Counted from the first letter of the stretch, positions 25,154 through 33,970 are shown. The stretch: DNA of 64,000 bases from Marivivens donghaensis (GCF_030410045.1 NZ_JAUFRA010000001.1:274749-338748); one strand, 5' to 3'. A program made the numbers and translations. Notes: generated by a model not told the origin, from the sequence alone.

Positions 25154-26062
25154 TACAGCCTCAACGCGCCGATTGGCTTCGCGTCCCTCGGCAGTCAGGT
25201 TGGATGCGATCGGGGCCAAATACCCCGTTCCATCCGCTTCGAGTTGGGTCGCGGGCACGCCATAAGCTTCGATAAGGCGAGTCTGGACCGAGGTTGCACG
25301 CTGTCGGGACAGGGCAATGTTCCCCTCAAGTGAACCAGAGCTGTCGGTGTGGCCAACCAAAGCAATCCTTCGATCTGGGTTTTGGAGCAGATAGTCCGAC
25401 AGGGTCGCGAGGCTTTCAAACGGCCCCGGCCCGAGGGTCGATGACCCGCTTTCAAACCGAAGATCAGCGAGCGCCACATGCCCTGTATTTTCCAAAATTG
25501 CTGCCAAACCCTCTTCGGTTGGGGCCGCTAATTCAGGTAAAACCGATTGAATCGTTTCTGTTGTCGCATCAGCCAATGGTGCTTCACCAGCCCCAACGCG
25601 TGTGATCTGCACAAACCCTGCTGCTGCTGTTTTGCTGATAACAAGAGCGACCGTGTCCGAAGGGCCTGTGGCGGCGATATATCGAAAATCACCCAAATCG
25701 ACGCGCATATCGGGCGGAGCCGCGACATCGATAGCAAAGCGGAAATCGAAGCCGCCGCAATCTTCGGTGCGGCATTCATAAATCACGTCATAGCCTTCGG
25801 CGTCCAACTGCTGCCTGAAGGGTGACAGGATTTGGAGCGTTGTTAGCCCAGCGGCATCAATCGTCCACACCTCTGTCGTGACGGTGCCATCAATGATCTG
25901 CATTGGCACGGATTGACCATCCCAGGGACCCGTTGCGATGTTAAAGCTCTGAAGTGGGGTGTCCACCAGAGCGGTCCGCGACGCATTCGCAGGCATATCT
26001 ATCGTCAACGCCAAACCGAACGTCGGACTACACAACAGAACGAAAGATAAGAAACGGATCAT
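25136..26062 (-). CDS. Secreted OmpA-domain protein
   Basis: A protein of 308 residues with a signal peptide (MIRFLSFVLLCSPTFGLA/LT), an N-terminal beta-rich domain of about 170 residues containing one likely disulfide (ECRTEDCGG), and a C-terminal OmpA-like peptidoglycan-binding domain. The latter shows FESGSSTLGPGPFESLATLSDYL, VGHTDSSGSLEGNIALSRQRA and the final REANRRVEAVLL. It should reside in the periplasm bound to the wall. ATGA overlap with the upstream GNAT-peroxidase gene implies coupled translation. Confidence 0.9.
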   Translation of the reverse strand: MIRFLSFVLLCSPTFGLALTIDMPANASRTALVDTPLQSFNIATGPWDGQSVPMQIIDGTVTTEVWTIDAAGLTTLQILSPFRQQLDAEGYDVIYECRTEDCGGFDFRFAIDVAAPPDMRVDLGDFRYIAATGPSDTVALVISKTAAAGFVQITRVGAGEAPLADATTETIQSVLPELAAPTEEGLAAILENTGHVALADLRFESGSSTLGPGPFESLATLSDYLLQNPDRRIALVGHTDSSGSLEGNIALSRQRATSVQTRLIEAYGVPATQLEADGTGYLAPIASNLTAEGREANRRVEAVLLSTE

Positions 26063-27348
26063 CGGGCCTGCGAATGGTATTCGTCGTTAGGACGCATGTC
26101 GGTGGCCGAAGCGATCCGGTTGGTCATGTTAAAGAAGCCAGCGACCGACGCGATGTCCCAGATGTCACGGTCTGTAAAGCCAGTATCGCGAAGGGCTTGG
26201 CGATCGCGCTCGGTTACCTTGGCGCTGGAAACGGTGATGAGTTCGGCAAATTCCAGCATCGCGGTTTGCCGCGCATCCAAATCTGCCGCACGCCAGTTCA
26301 TGACGAGCATTTCGCCCAAGATTGGATTGCCTGACAATTCGCGAACGGCAGCACCATGTGCAGTTAGGCAGTAGAAACATTTATTCACCGATGACACGAC
26401 AACCGCGATCATCTCACGCTCTAACTTGCTGAGGCCAGAGGCGGCGAGCATGATGTCGTTATACATGCCGGTAAACGCATTTAGCTTATCAATATCAAAT
26501 GCATAGGCTTGCAGGACGTTAGGGATCATACCCAGTTTTTCCTGACAAATATCGAAATATTTCTGAGTTGCCTCGGGCAGCGGATTGACCATTGGCAGGT
26601 CGAGCGCGGTCGGTTTTTTTGTCACGGTATACTCCGGCAGAATTCTGTAGTGGTAGTGTCCCACAACGTCGAACCCGAGGGAAGCATAGAGCGCGTTTGC
26701 CCCCACATTTGCCTCGGTCACGACCAAGGCAAAATGGGTCGCACCGTTTTCGCGAGCCCAGAACGCCATCGCGCGGATCATGTGGGCGGCTAATCCCTGA
26801 CGGCGGAACCGCTGCGCAACTTCGAGCGCATGGAACATTGCGATGCCGTTGCAGATCCCGACATAGGCCGTGCCTGCCGGAGTATCGTCTAGACGCCCGA
26901 GGATAGTAGTCTTCTGGCAATCGGCTCGTTCCATCACGGCAAGGCGGGCCGGCCCAATTCCACCCTCTGCCCAGATGTCAGCTTGGATCGCTAAGGCAGG
27001 CCAAACTTCAAAGGTTGTGACAGGGGGCGGACGATGCGTGGCGATCCGATCAATCGGCGCGGCGTAGAGCGTCACTGGATCCTTGATCCGATACCCTTTG
27101 CCCGCCAGAATCGTGTCAAAATCAGCCTCCCCGTCGCGTATCATGAACTGGCATGGTTGCCCCAGTGCGCGCATCGCATCTTCAGCAAGGGGTAGGTCTG
27201 CTTCGCCAGCAGGCCCCGTTGCGGCAGAAACACGGCTCCCGCCACCTTGGCCTTCGCGAATTATAAAAGGGCCGACGGTGGTGCGATTGGCAGAGGGCCA
27301 CGTATTTTCAATGACGTCATAGAGTTCGGCGGCTGTAGGGTTGCTCAT
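26059..27348 (-). CDS. GNAT acetyltransferase fused to a peroxidase-related (AhpD-like) domain
   Basis: One 429-residue frame holds two proteins. Residues 1-241 form a GNAT acetyltransferase (acetyl-CoA loop AQRFRRQGLAAHMIRAMAFWA, then VTEANVGANALYASLGFDVVGHYHYR). Residues from about 242 form an AhpD-like, peroxidase-related domain with the redox pair CFYC followed by LTAHGAAVRELSG. The junction TVTKKPTALDLP is encoded by a stretch with GGAG, then GTG at 26625, so the second domain may also be made separately from an internal start (188 residues). Elsewhere these are usually separate genes. Role unknown; the CxxC domain suggests peroxide reduction. Confidence 0.88.
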   Translation of the reverse strand: MSNPTAAELYDVIENTWPSANRTTVGPFIIREGQGGGSRVSAATGPAGEADLPLAEDAMRALGQPCQFMIRDGEADFDTILAGKGYRIKDPVTLYAAPIDRIATHRPPPVTTFEVWPALAIQADIWAEGGIGPARLAVMERADCQKTTILGRLDDTPAGTAYVGICNGIAMFHALEVAQRFRRQGLAAHMIRAMAFWARENGATHFALVVTEANVGANALYASLGFDVVGHYHYRILPEYTVTKKPTALDLPMVNPLPEATQKYFDICQEKLGMIPNVLQAYAFDIDKLNAFTGMYNDIMLAASGLSKLEREMIAVVVSSVNKCFYCLTAHGAAVRELSGNPILGEMLVMNWRAADLDARQTAMLEFAELITVSSAKVTERDRQALRDTGFTDRDIWDIASVAGFFNMTNRIASATDMRPNDEYHSQAR

Positions 27349-28067
27349 GCTTGAAACAGTCCTGCGAGTTTGACGATTGCCTGATCGACGCGTGCACCGT
27401 CCGAGCCACGTATCACGATATTTGACCCGTGAACGCCATCGATGATGAACGGATAAGAGCCGATGGAAAGGTCAGAGAATTCGGCGGCCAATTCCGAGAG
27501 CGGCCCCGCAATGGTCCCTTCACCCTGATTGATCCGGTAGGTTTGGGATAGCAATGGCGCACCGCCAGTCAGTGATGGCAGGACGGAGGCCACCATGGCT
27601 TGAAAGACTGAGGGAACCCCTGCCATGACGTGCACGTTCCCGAGGCTGAACCCAGGCGCCGTTGAGACAGGGTTTTCGATAAGGCAGGCCGTGTCAGGAA
27701 TGCGAGCCATGCGTTGGCGGGCTGCGTTAAATTCTTGCCCGCGCGCATCGTAGTGCGCTTTGAGCAGGTCATAGGCATCCTGACGAATGTCGATCCCGAC
27801 GCCAAACGCTGCTGCAATACAGTCGGCCGTGATGTCATCATGCGTTGGCCCGATGCCGCCAGAGGTAAAGACGGATCCATATGTTTCACGCAATGCATTG
27901 ACCGCAGAGATGATCGCCTCGCGGTCGTCAGAGACAACGCGGACTTCTTTTAGGTCGATGCCGACTTCGGTCAGCCGCCCAGCCAGATAGTGCATATTGC
28001 TGTCGCGGGTGCGCCCTGACAGGATTTCATCTCCAATGATAAGAATGGCGGCAGTTGGGTTTGGCAT
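27345..28067 (-). CDS. CinA N-terminal-domain (molybdopterin-binding) protein
   Basis: A protein of 240 residues consisting only of the MoCF-like domain of competence/damage-inducible protein A: AAILIIGDEILSGRTRDSN at the N-terminus, FTSGGIGPTHDDITADCIAAAFG, and GVPSVFQAM. The separate C-terminal amidase domain (PncC) is absent, as in many alphaproteobacteria. Related proteins hydrolyse nucleotide pyrophosphates such as ADP-ribose; activity here is unproven. ATG 28067 is chosen because GGAG lies seven bases upstream; an ATG four codons earlier is possible. Overlaps the next gene by four bases. Confidence 0.88.
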   Translation of the reverse strand: MPNPTAAILIIGDEILSGRTRDSNMHYLAGRLTEVGIDLKEVRVVSDDREAIISAVNALRETYGSVFTSGGIGPTHDDITADCIAAAFGVGIDIRQDAYDLLKAHYDARGQEFNAARQRMARIPDTACLIENPVSTAPGFSLGNVHVMAGVPSVFQAMVASVLPSLTGGAPLLSQTYRINQGEGTIAGPLSELAAEFSDLSIGSYPFIIDGVHGSNIVIRGSDGARVDQAIVKLAGLFQA

Positions 28068-28108
28068 CGGCTTCTCCATATCCTTCAGAATGGGTATAGA
28101 ACTGGACT

Positions 28109-28819
28109 ATGCAGTTTTCCACACCATTGATCCCCGCTCGCCTCATCCGCCGCTATAAACGGTTCCTCGCGGACTGTCGTTTGGAGGATGGGCGTGAGGT
28201 CGTGGCACATTGCGCCAACCCCGGTAGCATGATGGGCCTTGCGAATGAGGGGAGCAAGATATGGCTCGAACCCAATGACGACCCCAAAAAGAAGCTGAAA
28301 TATGGTTGGCGTCTCGTGGACCACGAGAACGGACATTTCGCGGGCGTTGATACTTCGGTTCCGAACCGTGCGTTGAAAGAGGCGCTCGAAAAGCGCGAGA
28401 TTGCGGCGCTTTCGGGTTACACGGTGGTCAGGCCTGAAGTGAAATACGACGAAAATAGCCGGATCGATTTTCTATTGTCTGGCGATGGCGTGAGAGACGC
28501 TTGGGTTGAGGTCAAATCGGTTACGCTGTCCCGACAGACGGGACTAGCCGAGTTTCCCGATAGCGTGACTGCGCGCGGGGCAAAGCATATGGGGGAGCTG
28601 GCTAAAATGGCAGAGGCAGGAGACCGCGCCATTGTTTTGTTTCTCGTTCAGAGAACAGATTGCGACCGCATGGTGCCAGCTGCCGATATCGACCCCAAAT
28701 ACACAAACGCGCTGAGCGATGCGGTAGCAGCTGGCGTCGAGGTCATCGCGCTTTCGACCCGCATTTCACCAAAAGGTGTCGAGATCGCGGGCGAGATCCC
28801 GTTTTCGCTGTCAGTCTGA
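28109..28819 (+). CDS. sfsA: DNA/RNA nuclease SfsA
   Basis: A 236-residue SfsA protein: N-terminal OB-like part (PARLIRRYKRFLADCRLEDG, VAHCANPGSMMGL) and a nuclease-like core with EVKYDENSRIDFLLS and WVEVKSVTLSR, the last carrying the acidic and lysine residues expected of a PD-(D/E)XK site. The name stems from sugar fermentation stimulation in E. coli; nucleic acid binding and cleavage are known for the family. It is divergent from the CinA-like gene with only 41 bases between starts. Confidence 0.95.
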   Translation: MQFSTPLIPARLIRRYKRFLADCRLEDGREVVAHCANPGSMMGLANEGSKIWLEPNDDPKKKLKYGWRLVDHENGHFAGVDTSVPNRALKEALEKREIAALSGYTVVRPEVKYDENSRIDFLLSGDGVRDAWVEVKSVTLSRQTGLAEFPDSVTARGAKHMGELAKMAEAGDRAIVLFLVQRTDCDRMVPAADIDPKYTNALSDAVAAGVEVIALSTRISPKGVEIAGEIPFSLSV

Positions 28820-28878
28820 GGTCTGGCCCTTTTCGGGGAAGGCTAATAAAGAGGTCAGCAGAAACAAGGAGACTGACT

Positions 28879-29691
28879 GTGACCGAAGATCTGCGTGGAC
28901 GACTGACCAAAGACGGAATTCGCATTTATGAAGATGCCGATTTTGCTGGTATGCATGCGGCGGGCAAGGTTGCAGCACAGATCCTTGATGACATCATTCC
29001 TTTCATCCAGCCGGGTGTGACGACCGCCGAGCTCGACGCAAAGATTACCGAAATGGTGAACGACAGCGGCTCGACCTCGGCTACGATTGGTTACAAAGGC
29101 TACCAGCACGCCAGCTGTATCAGCATGAACCACGTTGTTTGCCACGGTATCCCGAGCGAGAAGAAACTCAAAGACGGTGATATCCTGAACATCGACGTGA
29201 CCGTGATCGTTGATGGTTGGTTTGGCGATACGAGCCGCATGTATGTTGCGGGTTCGATGTCGCGTAAGGCAGAGCGTCTGATCCAAGTCACTCACGACGC
29301 GCTGATGTTAGGCATTGAGGCAGCGAAACCGGGTAATCGCTTTGGCGACATCGGTCACGCGATCCAGAGCTATGTTGAGAGCCACCGTATGTCCGTTGTG
29401 CGCGACTTCTGTGGTCATGGCTTGGGACGTGTTTTCCATGCTGCGCCGAACGTGCTGCACTACGGTCGTCCGGGAACTGGGCCGCTTCTCGAGGAAGGCA
29501 TGTTCTTTACCATCGAGCCGATGGTGAACCTTGGTCGTCCTGAGACCAAAGTGCTCGCTGATGATTGGACTGCTGTGACCCGTGATAAATCGCTGTCTGC
29601 GCAGTTCGAACATTCGGTCGGTATCCGCGCAGATGGTGCAGAAATTTTCACGCTCTCACCCTCGGGGAAATTCCACCCAACTTACCTCTGA
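28879..29691 (+). CDS. map: Type I methionine aminopeptidase
   Basis: A 270-residue cytoplasmic enzyme removing the initiator methionine from new proteins. The pita-bread fold motifs are clear: SMNHVVCHGIPSEKKLKDGDILNIDVTV (metal Asp), GWFGDTSRMY (second Asp), GHGLGRVFHAAPNVLH (His), and EEGMFFTIEPMV (Glu), ending with QFEHSVGIRADGAEIF. The start is a GTG at 28879 with AAGGAGA eight bases upstream; no ATG fits better. It stands between sfsA and the TRAP binding protein. Confidence 0.96.
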   Translation: MTEDLRGRLTKDGIRIYEDADFAGMHAAGKVAAQILDDIIPFIQPGVTTAELDAKITEMVNDSGSTSATIGYKGYQHASCISMNHVVCHGIPSEKKLKDGDILNIDVTVIVDGWFGDTSRMYVAGSMSRKAERLIQVTHDALMLGIEAAKPGNRFGDIGHAIQSYVESHRMSVVRDFCGHGLGRVFHAAPNVLHYGRPGTGPLLEEGMFFTIEPMVNLGRPETKVLADDWTAVTRDKSLSAQFEHSVGIRADGAEIFTLSPSGKFHPTYL

Positions 29692-29771
29692 TCGGTAGGG
29701 GGGGTGCCTCTGCTTTTCAATCGTTTGGTAAAATAAAACTTGCGGACGGTTGCGCTAAACCATTTGCATCA

Positions 29772-29794
29772 CCTTGCAATTTTAAGGTGCAAGG
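29772..29794. promoter_or_regulatory. Inverted repeat upstream of the TRAP binding protein gene
   Basis: CCTTGCA (29772-29778) and TGCAAGG (29788-29794) are perfect 7-bp inverted repeats, with a nested CACCTT/AAGGTG pair. It lies 65 bases before the ATG in a 167-base gap after map and may be an operator. No regulator gene is adjacent. Confidence 0.35.
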
Positions 29795-29858
29795 CATAGG
29801 TGAAGGGTGTCGCTAGCGGCGGCATCCCCCTGACATTCATCATCTTAGGAGGTCTGAA

Positions 29859-30905
29859 ATGACCCTAAAGAGTGCTGCGTTTGCAGCTGTGATGGGCTGT
29901 GCGGTGACGCCTGCTGTAGCCCAAGAATACACCCTACATTTTCAACACTTCGTGTCGCCGCTTTCGGCGAACCCGACCTATTTCATGGAGCCGTGGGCAA
30001 AAGCGATCGAAGAACAATCGGGCGGTCGCCTCAAGATCGTCTTGCACCCGTTCATGGAATTGGGTGGTGCCGCGCCAGAAATGTACGACATGATTGCTGA
30101 TGGCATCGTGGATGGCGGCTGGGTGATCCCCGGATATGAGGCTGGCCGTTTCCCCGAAGCTGAGGCGCTCGAATTACCTTTCATGACGACCAAATCGGCG
30201 GAAGAAGCCTCTGCCGCTGCGTGGGAGTATACGCAAGAGTTCCTGTTGGACGACTTTGCAGATGTTCATCTGATCGCCGCGCACATGCATGGGCCAGGGC
30301 TGGTGCACAAACGTGGCCCGCTGATTGAAACGGTTGAAGACTTCAACGGCCTGACGCTCCGCGGGCCGACCCGCACGGCGACGATGCTGTTGGAAAAATT
30401 GGGTGCAACAGCGGTTGGTATGCCCGTGCCTGCGTTCCCTGAGGCGCTTGCGAAGGGCGTCGTTGATGGCGGTGCGATCACGTGGGAGCAATCCCCGTCG
30501 CTAAAGCTTGATGAATTGACGGACAGTCATTCGGATGTCGCTGGCGATCACGCGCTCTACAACCTCTACTTCTTGTGGGCGATGAACCAGGACGTCTACG
30601 ATAGCCTGCCTGCTGACCTTCAGGCGATCATCGACGCCAACTCTGGTCTCTATGCGAGCCGTTGGGCGGGTTACGCGCACGACACAGGTGATGCGCTGGG
30701 CCGCGAGATTATGGCTGCCGCAAACGACATTGGCGAAATCAGCGAGACGGAAACCGCACGTATGATTTCACTGGGTGACGAGGTCGTTGTGGAATGGATC
30801 GCAGAAATGGATGCCAAGGGCTTTGATGGCGCGGCATTGGTCGAGGCAGCACGGTCCGATGTTGCTGCAGCGGCAGGAACCAAAGGCGCTTTTGTTCAGA
30901 ACTGA
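29859..30905 (+). CDS. TRAP transporter solute-binding protein (DctP family), orphan
   Basis: A periplasmic protein of 348 residues with signal peptide (MTLKSAAFAAVMGCAVTPAVA/QE). The DctP fold shows in TLHFQHFVSPLSANPTYFMEPW, LPFMTTKSAEEAS, LRGPTRTATMLLEKLGATAVGMPVPAFPEAL and VDGGAITWEQ; the conserved arginine that binds a carboxylate lies in LRGPTR. TRAP systems need DctQ and DctM membrane subunits, but none is encoded nearby, so this protein must pair with a distant transporter or act alone. TTAGGAGG precedes the ATG, and a strong terminator follows. Confidence 0.92.
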   Translation: MTLKSAAFAAVMGCAVTPAVAQEYTLHFQHFVSPLSANPTYFMEPWAKAIEEQSGGRLKIVLHPFMELGGAAPEMYDMIADGIVDGGWVIPGYEAGRFPEAEALELPFMTTKSAEEASAAAWEYTQEFLLDDFADVHLIAAHMHGPGLVHKRGPLIETVEDFNGLTLRGPTRTATMLLEKLGATAVGMPVPAFPEALAKGVVDGGAITWEQSPSLKLDELTDSHSDVAGDHALYNLYFLWAMNQDVYDSLPADLQAIIDANSGLYASRWAGYAHDTGDALGREIMAAANDIGEISETETARMISLGDEVVVEWIAEMDAKGFDGAALVEAARSDVAAAAGTKGAFVQN

Positions 30906-30923
30906 CTGCGTCTGTAATTGACG

Positions 30924-30952
30924 AAAGGGGCCGCGCTTGCGGCCCTTTTTAT
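30924..30952. terminator. Rho-independent terminator, convergent genes
   Basis: GGGCCGC (30928-30934) pairs with GCGGCCC (30939-30945) around GCTT, extended by A and T runs (AAAGG before, TTTTT after). It ends transcription of the TRAP gene on the plus strand and overlaps the stop of the convergent HAD gene. Confidence 0.88.
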
Positions 30953-31590
30953 TTGACCAGCCGTGCGTGAAGGTCTGCCATCGAATAGGCGATATCGACC
31001 CCAAGAGGTTCGAGCTTATCTGCTCCCCCATGTTCAGAATAGCCGATAAACTGGGTTCCTGCCGCGACGGCTGCGCCTGCCCCAGCGGTGCTGTCGTCGA
31101 TCATGAAGGTACGCACTGGCGATGCGTTCGCTTGCTTCATCGCTGCGACCAACATACCCGCTTTGGGCTTCGGTTCTTGAACGTGGCCTGAATACATACG
31201 GTCTTTGAGGCGATCGAAAAGCCCGTATGGCGAGAGGGTCACGCGCATTTTGTCGATGGCTCCGTTAGACGCGATGGCGATGCGGGTGCCTTGTGCTTCG
31301 AGCGCGTCAAAGAGATCAATCACACCGTCCGAAAGCGGAACACCTTGGCCCAAGACTTCGAACATTTCGGCATAGAGATCGCTGACCCAATTGTCAGGCA
31401 GTGTCAGCCCACGTTCACGTCCTGCCCGATGAATGTCATGCAGCGTCTGCCCCACAAACAGTTCATGAACTCCAGCTTTGTCCAATGGAAACCCAAAGCC
31501 AGTGAGGTTCTTCGCGATTGCGTCACAGGTCGGACCTTCACTGTCGACGATCACACCGTCGCAATCGAAAATAACCAAATCAGGTATCAT
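30949..31590 (-). CDS. HAD-superfamily hydrolase (beta-phosphoglucomutase-like)
   Basis: A HAD subfamily IA protein of 213 residues: motif I LVIFDCDGVIVDSE (Asp9, Asp11), motif II IAIASNG, Lys in VQEPKPKAGMLV, and motif III MIDDSTAGAGAAVAAG. The helical cap after motif I fits phosphoglycolate phosphatase or beta-phosphoglucomutase relatives; the substrate is not determined. Start overlaps the rsmD stop by four bases (ATGA), so it is coupled to rsmD and the FAD reductase upstream. Confidence 0.9.
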   Translation of the reverse strand: MIPDLVIFDCDGVIVDSEGPTCDAIAKNLTGFGFPLDKAGVHELFVGQTLHDIHRAGRERGLTLPDNWVSDLYAEMFEVLGQGVPLSDGVIDLFDALEAQGTRIAIASNGAIDKMRVTLSPYGLFDRLKDRMYSGHVQEPKPKAGMLVAAMKQANASPVRTFMIDDSTAGAGAAVAAGTQFIGYSEHGGADKLEPLGVDIAYSMADLHARLVK

Positions 31591-32150
31591 AACTGTCTTT
31601 CGAGAATAGAAATATACGTGTCGCCATACCGTCTTTGATCTAAAAGCGCAAAGTCAGCAGGTGTGACCTGCGGTGCGTTTTCTTCCCAAACGATGATGGC
31701 ATCATCGGCGATCCAACCGCCGTTCAAGGCCGCGTCGAGGGCTTTCTGGCCCATCGCCTTTCCATAGGGCGGGTCGAGAAAAACAAGTTGAGCGGGCTCG
31801 CCAACATTGGGGCCCAGCTTTGTCGCATCGCGTCCGATGAGCGTGCAATCAGACGAACGTTTTAGCTTGGCGATATTCTCGCGGATGAGCTTTTGTGCGA
31901 CGCGGCCATCATCGACAAAGGTAACATGGGCTGCGCCGCGTGACAGGGCCTCAAGCCCCAATGCGCCGGTGCCCGCAAACAGATCTAGGACACGTGCGTC
32001 CTCAATTGGATCTCCAAATTTTCCGCCAAGTAGGACGTTGAACAAGCTTTCGCGAACGCGATCCGTCGTCGGCCTAAGGTGCGCGCCTGCGTCCCCTTTG
32101 CCGACAGCGGCGAGGGCGTGACCTCTATGCGCTCCGCCAATGATCCTCAC
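31587..32150 (-). CDS. rsmD: 16S rRNA (guanine(966)-N2)-methyltransferase RsmD
   Basis: A 187-residue Rossmann methyltransferase acting on G966 of 16S rRNA with S-adenosylmethionine. The SAM loop VLDLFAGTGALGLEALSRGA and the catalytic DPPYGK (residues 126-131) are both present, and the N-terminus RIIGGAHRGHAL is typical. Start is GTG, overlapping the stop of the upstream FAD-reductase gene by four bases (GTGA). Confidence 0.95.
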   Translation of the reverse strand: MRIIGGAHRGHALAAVGKGDAGAHLRPTTDRVRESLFNVLLGGKFGDPIEDARVLDLFAGTGALGLEALSRGAAHVTFVDDGRVAQKLIRENIAKLKRSSDCTLIGRDATKLGPNVGEPAQLVFLDPPYGKAMGQKALDAALNGGWIADDAIIVWEENAPQVTPADFALLDQRRYGDTYISILERQL

Positions 32151-33361
32151 TTCAACAGTGCCTTCAGGTCGGTCGTTTCATCGACCATGACCTCGGGCGC
32201 GGGTGATTTTCCGGCTTCGATGAGGCGTTTGCCGACCATGTAGTCTCGGCCTGCGTTGATGGCGTCGACGGCGATGAGGGTGTCGCCTTGGTAGTACCAG
32301 TGGACGCGGGCGTCGGGGGTGTCGGCGTAGGTTTTGACGTGGACGGCATCGTAGCCGATGTTGAGGCCCGCGATCTGCAGTTTCACGTCGTATTGGTCCG
32401 ACCAGAACCACGGTTTAGGAATGTAGTCGACCGATCCGCCCATCATGTTTTTGGCGACGACCTCGGCTTGATCGATGGCGTTGCCGACGCTTTCGATGCG
32501 CAGGCGCTGGCCTTTGAAGGTCAGGTTCGCGCAGTCGCCTGCGGCCCAGATATGCGGAACGGTCGTGCGGCCATGGGCGTCGGTGTCGATGCCGTTCGAA
32601 CAGGCAGCGCCCGCGGCCTCGGCGAGGATGGTTGCGGGCATAATCCCGACGCCAACAATCGCAAAATCAACGTCGAGTTTGGTGCCATCCGAGAGAACCG
32701 CACCCGTCACGCGGTCGGTGCCCACCAGATGATCGAGGCCGACGCTTTCGACGATGTTCACGCCACGTTGGGTGTGGAGATCGCGGAAGTAATCAGAGGT
32801 CTCAGGACAGGCCACGCGCTGCAAAATGCGCGGCGCCATTTCAACGAGGGTGACCTCGCAGCCCTTTTTTGCGGCAACGGCGGCGGCTTCGAGGCCGATA
32901 TACCCGCCCCCAATGACCAAGAGCTTGCGGCCCGCCGTGAACTCTGGCGCCATGGTGTCCGCGTCCTTGAGGTCACGAACCGTGTAAACACCGTCCAAAT
33001 TTCCACCAATCGCCGAAGGCAGCGTGCGCGGGTGTGACCCCGTGCAGATCGCCAATTCGTCATATGCCATCTCGACCTCACCCTGCAGGGTGATGGTCTT
33101 AGCCTCAGCGTTCACACCCACAACGCGGGTGTCGAGCATCAGGTCGATGTTGTTCTCCGCATACCACTCAGGCGCACGAAGCAAGAGGCGGGAGAGCTCC
33201 ATTTCACCAAGCATATAAGCCTTGGACAGAGGCGGACGCTGATAGGGATGGACAGGCTCTGCCCCGATCAAGGTGATCTTTCCCTCAAACCCATCGGCCC
33301 GCAAACGCGCAACAAGCGTTGCACCCGCTTGGCCTGCGCCAATCACGACAAAATGTTGCAT
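32147..33361 (-). CDS. FAD-dependent NAD(P)H:ferredoxin/rubredoxin reductase
   Basis: A protein of 404 residues of the BphA4/ThcD-type ferredoxin reductase family. It has an N-terminal FAD site (VVIGAGQAGATLVARL), the YQRPPLSKAY flavin contact, a central NAD site (LLVIGGGYIGLEAAAVA), the second FAD motif IWAAGDCAN, and a C-terminal reductase domain (WFWSDQYDVKLQIAG). It would pass electrons from NADH to a [2Fe-2S] or similar protein. No ferredoxin or oxygenase gene is adjacent. GGAGG precedes the ATG. The second half uses markedly GC-rich codons compared with neighbours. Confidence 0.92.
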   Translation of the reverse strand: MQHFVVIGAGQAGATLVARLRADGFEGKITLIGAEPVHPYQRPPLSKAYMLGEMELSRLLLRAPEWYAENNIDLMLDTRVVGVNAEAKTITLQGEVEMAYDELAICTGSHPRTLPSAIGGNLDGVYTVRDLKDADTMAPEFTAGRKLLVIGGGYIGLEAAAVAAKKGCEVTLVEMAPRILQRVACPETSDYFRDLHTQRGVNIVESVGLDHLVGTDRVTGAVLSDGTKLDVDFAIVGVGIMPATILAEAAGAACSNGIDTDAHGRTTVPHIWAAGDCANLTFKGQRLRIESVGNAIDQAEVVAKNMMGGSVDYIPKPWFWSDQYDVKLQIAGLNIGYDAVHVKTYADTPDARVHWYYQGDTLIAVDAINAGRDYMVGKRLIEAGKSPAPEVMVDETTDLKALLK

Positions 33362-33447
33362 CGCTGCCTCCGATTTCTATGGTCTCTTTTTAAGCGGAGC
33401 CTATATCTTAGCGCGTGCTGCATGCAATTCAGAACAGGGGAAATAAC

Positions 33448-33936
33448 ATGTCGATTTCGGTAGGGGATAAGCTTCCTGAGGCAACTTTGTTGCGTATGGG
33501 CGAAAACGGGCCAGAGCAGGTTGCTCTGTCGGGGCTTACTGCTGGCAAAAAAGTTGTAATTTTCGGTTTGCCGGGTGCCTACACAGGCACATGTTCGACC
33601 GCCCACGTGCCGAGCTTTGTTCGCAACAAGGCGGCGCTGGACGAAAAGGGCGTCGATGCCGTGATTTGTGTGTCCGTGAACGATCCATTCGTGATGAAAG
33701 CATGGGGCGAAGCGACGGGTGCGACGGCAGCAGGTTTGCATTTCTTGGGTGACGCGTCGGCTGAGTTTACCAAAGCGATCGGGCTTGACTTCACGGCCCC
33801 ACCGGCAGGTTTCTACGATCGCTCCAAACGGTACACGCTATTGGCTGAAGATGGTGTTGTGAAAATCCTCAACCTCGAAGAAAGCCCGGGGGTTTGCGAG
33901 TTGTCGGCGGCTGAAACGCTTCTCGACCAGCTGTGA
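33448..33936 (+). CDS. Peroxiredoxin of the Prx5 type
   Basis: A thiol peroxidase of 162 residues. The peroxidatic motif is PGAYTGTCSTAHVPSF with Cys49; the arginine partner lies in the C-terminal part, and VNDPFVMKAWGEATGA is characteristic of the Prx5 group, which reduces hydrogen peroxide and alkyl hydroperoxides, often with glutaredoxin or glutathione. Cys135 near the C-terminus (SPGVCELSAAE) may resolve. ATG 33448 has CAGGGGA upstream. Terminated by a strong hairpin. Confidence 0.94.
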   Translation: MSISVGDKLPEATLLRMGENGPEQVALSGLTAGKKVVIFGLPGAYTGTCSTAHVPSFVRNKAALDEKGVDAVICVSVNDPFVMKAWGEATGATAAGLHFLGDASAEFTKAIGLDFTAPPAGFYDRSKRYTLLAEDGVVKILNLEESPGVCELSAAETLLDQL

Positions 33937-33942
33937 AATGAC

Positions 33943-33970
33943 AAAACGGCGGGGATTTCCCCGCCGTTTT
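33943..33970. terminator. Bidirectional rho-independent terminator
   Basis: AAAACGGCGGGGA and TCCCCGCCGTTTT form a perfect 13-bp stem with a TT loop, so each strand ends in TTTT. It separates the convergent peroxiredoxin and MscS genes. Nearly the same hairpin core follows zapE and clpB. Confidence 0.92.

Noticed and set aside
32288..33037. Plus-strand frame opposite the FAD reductase
   Set aside because: It arises from high third-position GC in the reductase gene; the product is a low-complexity Gly/Val/Arg-rich shadow.
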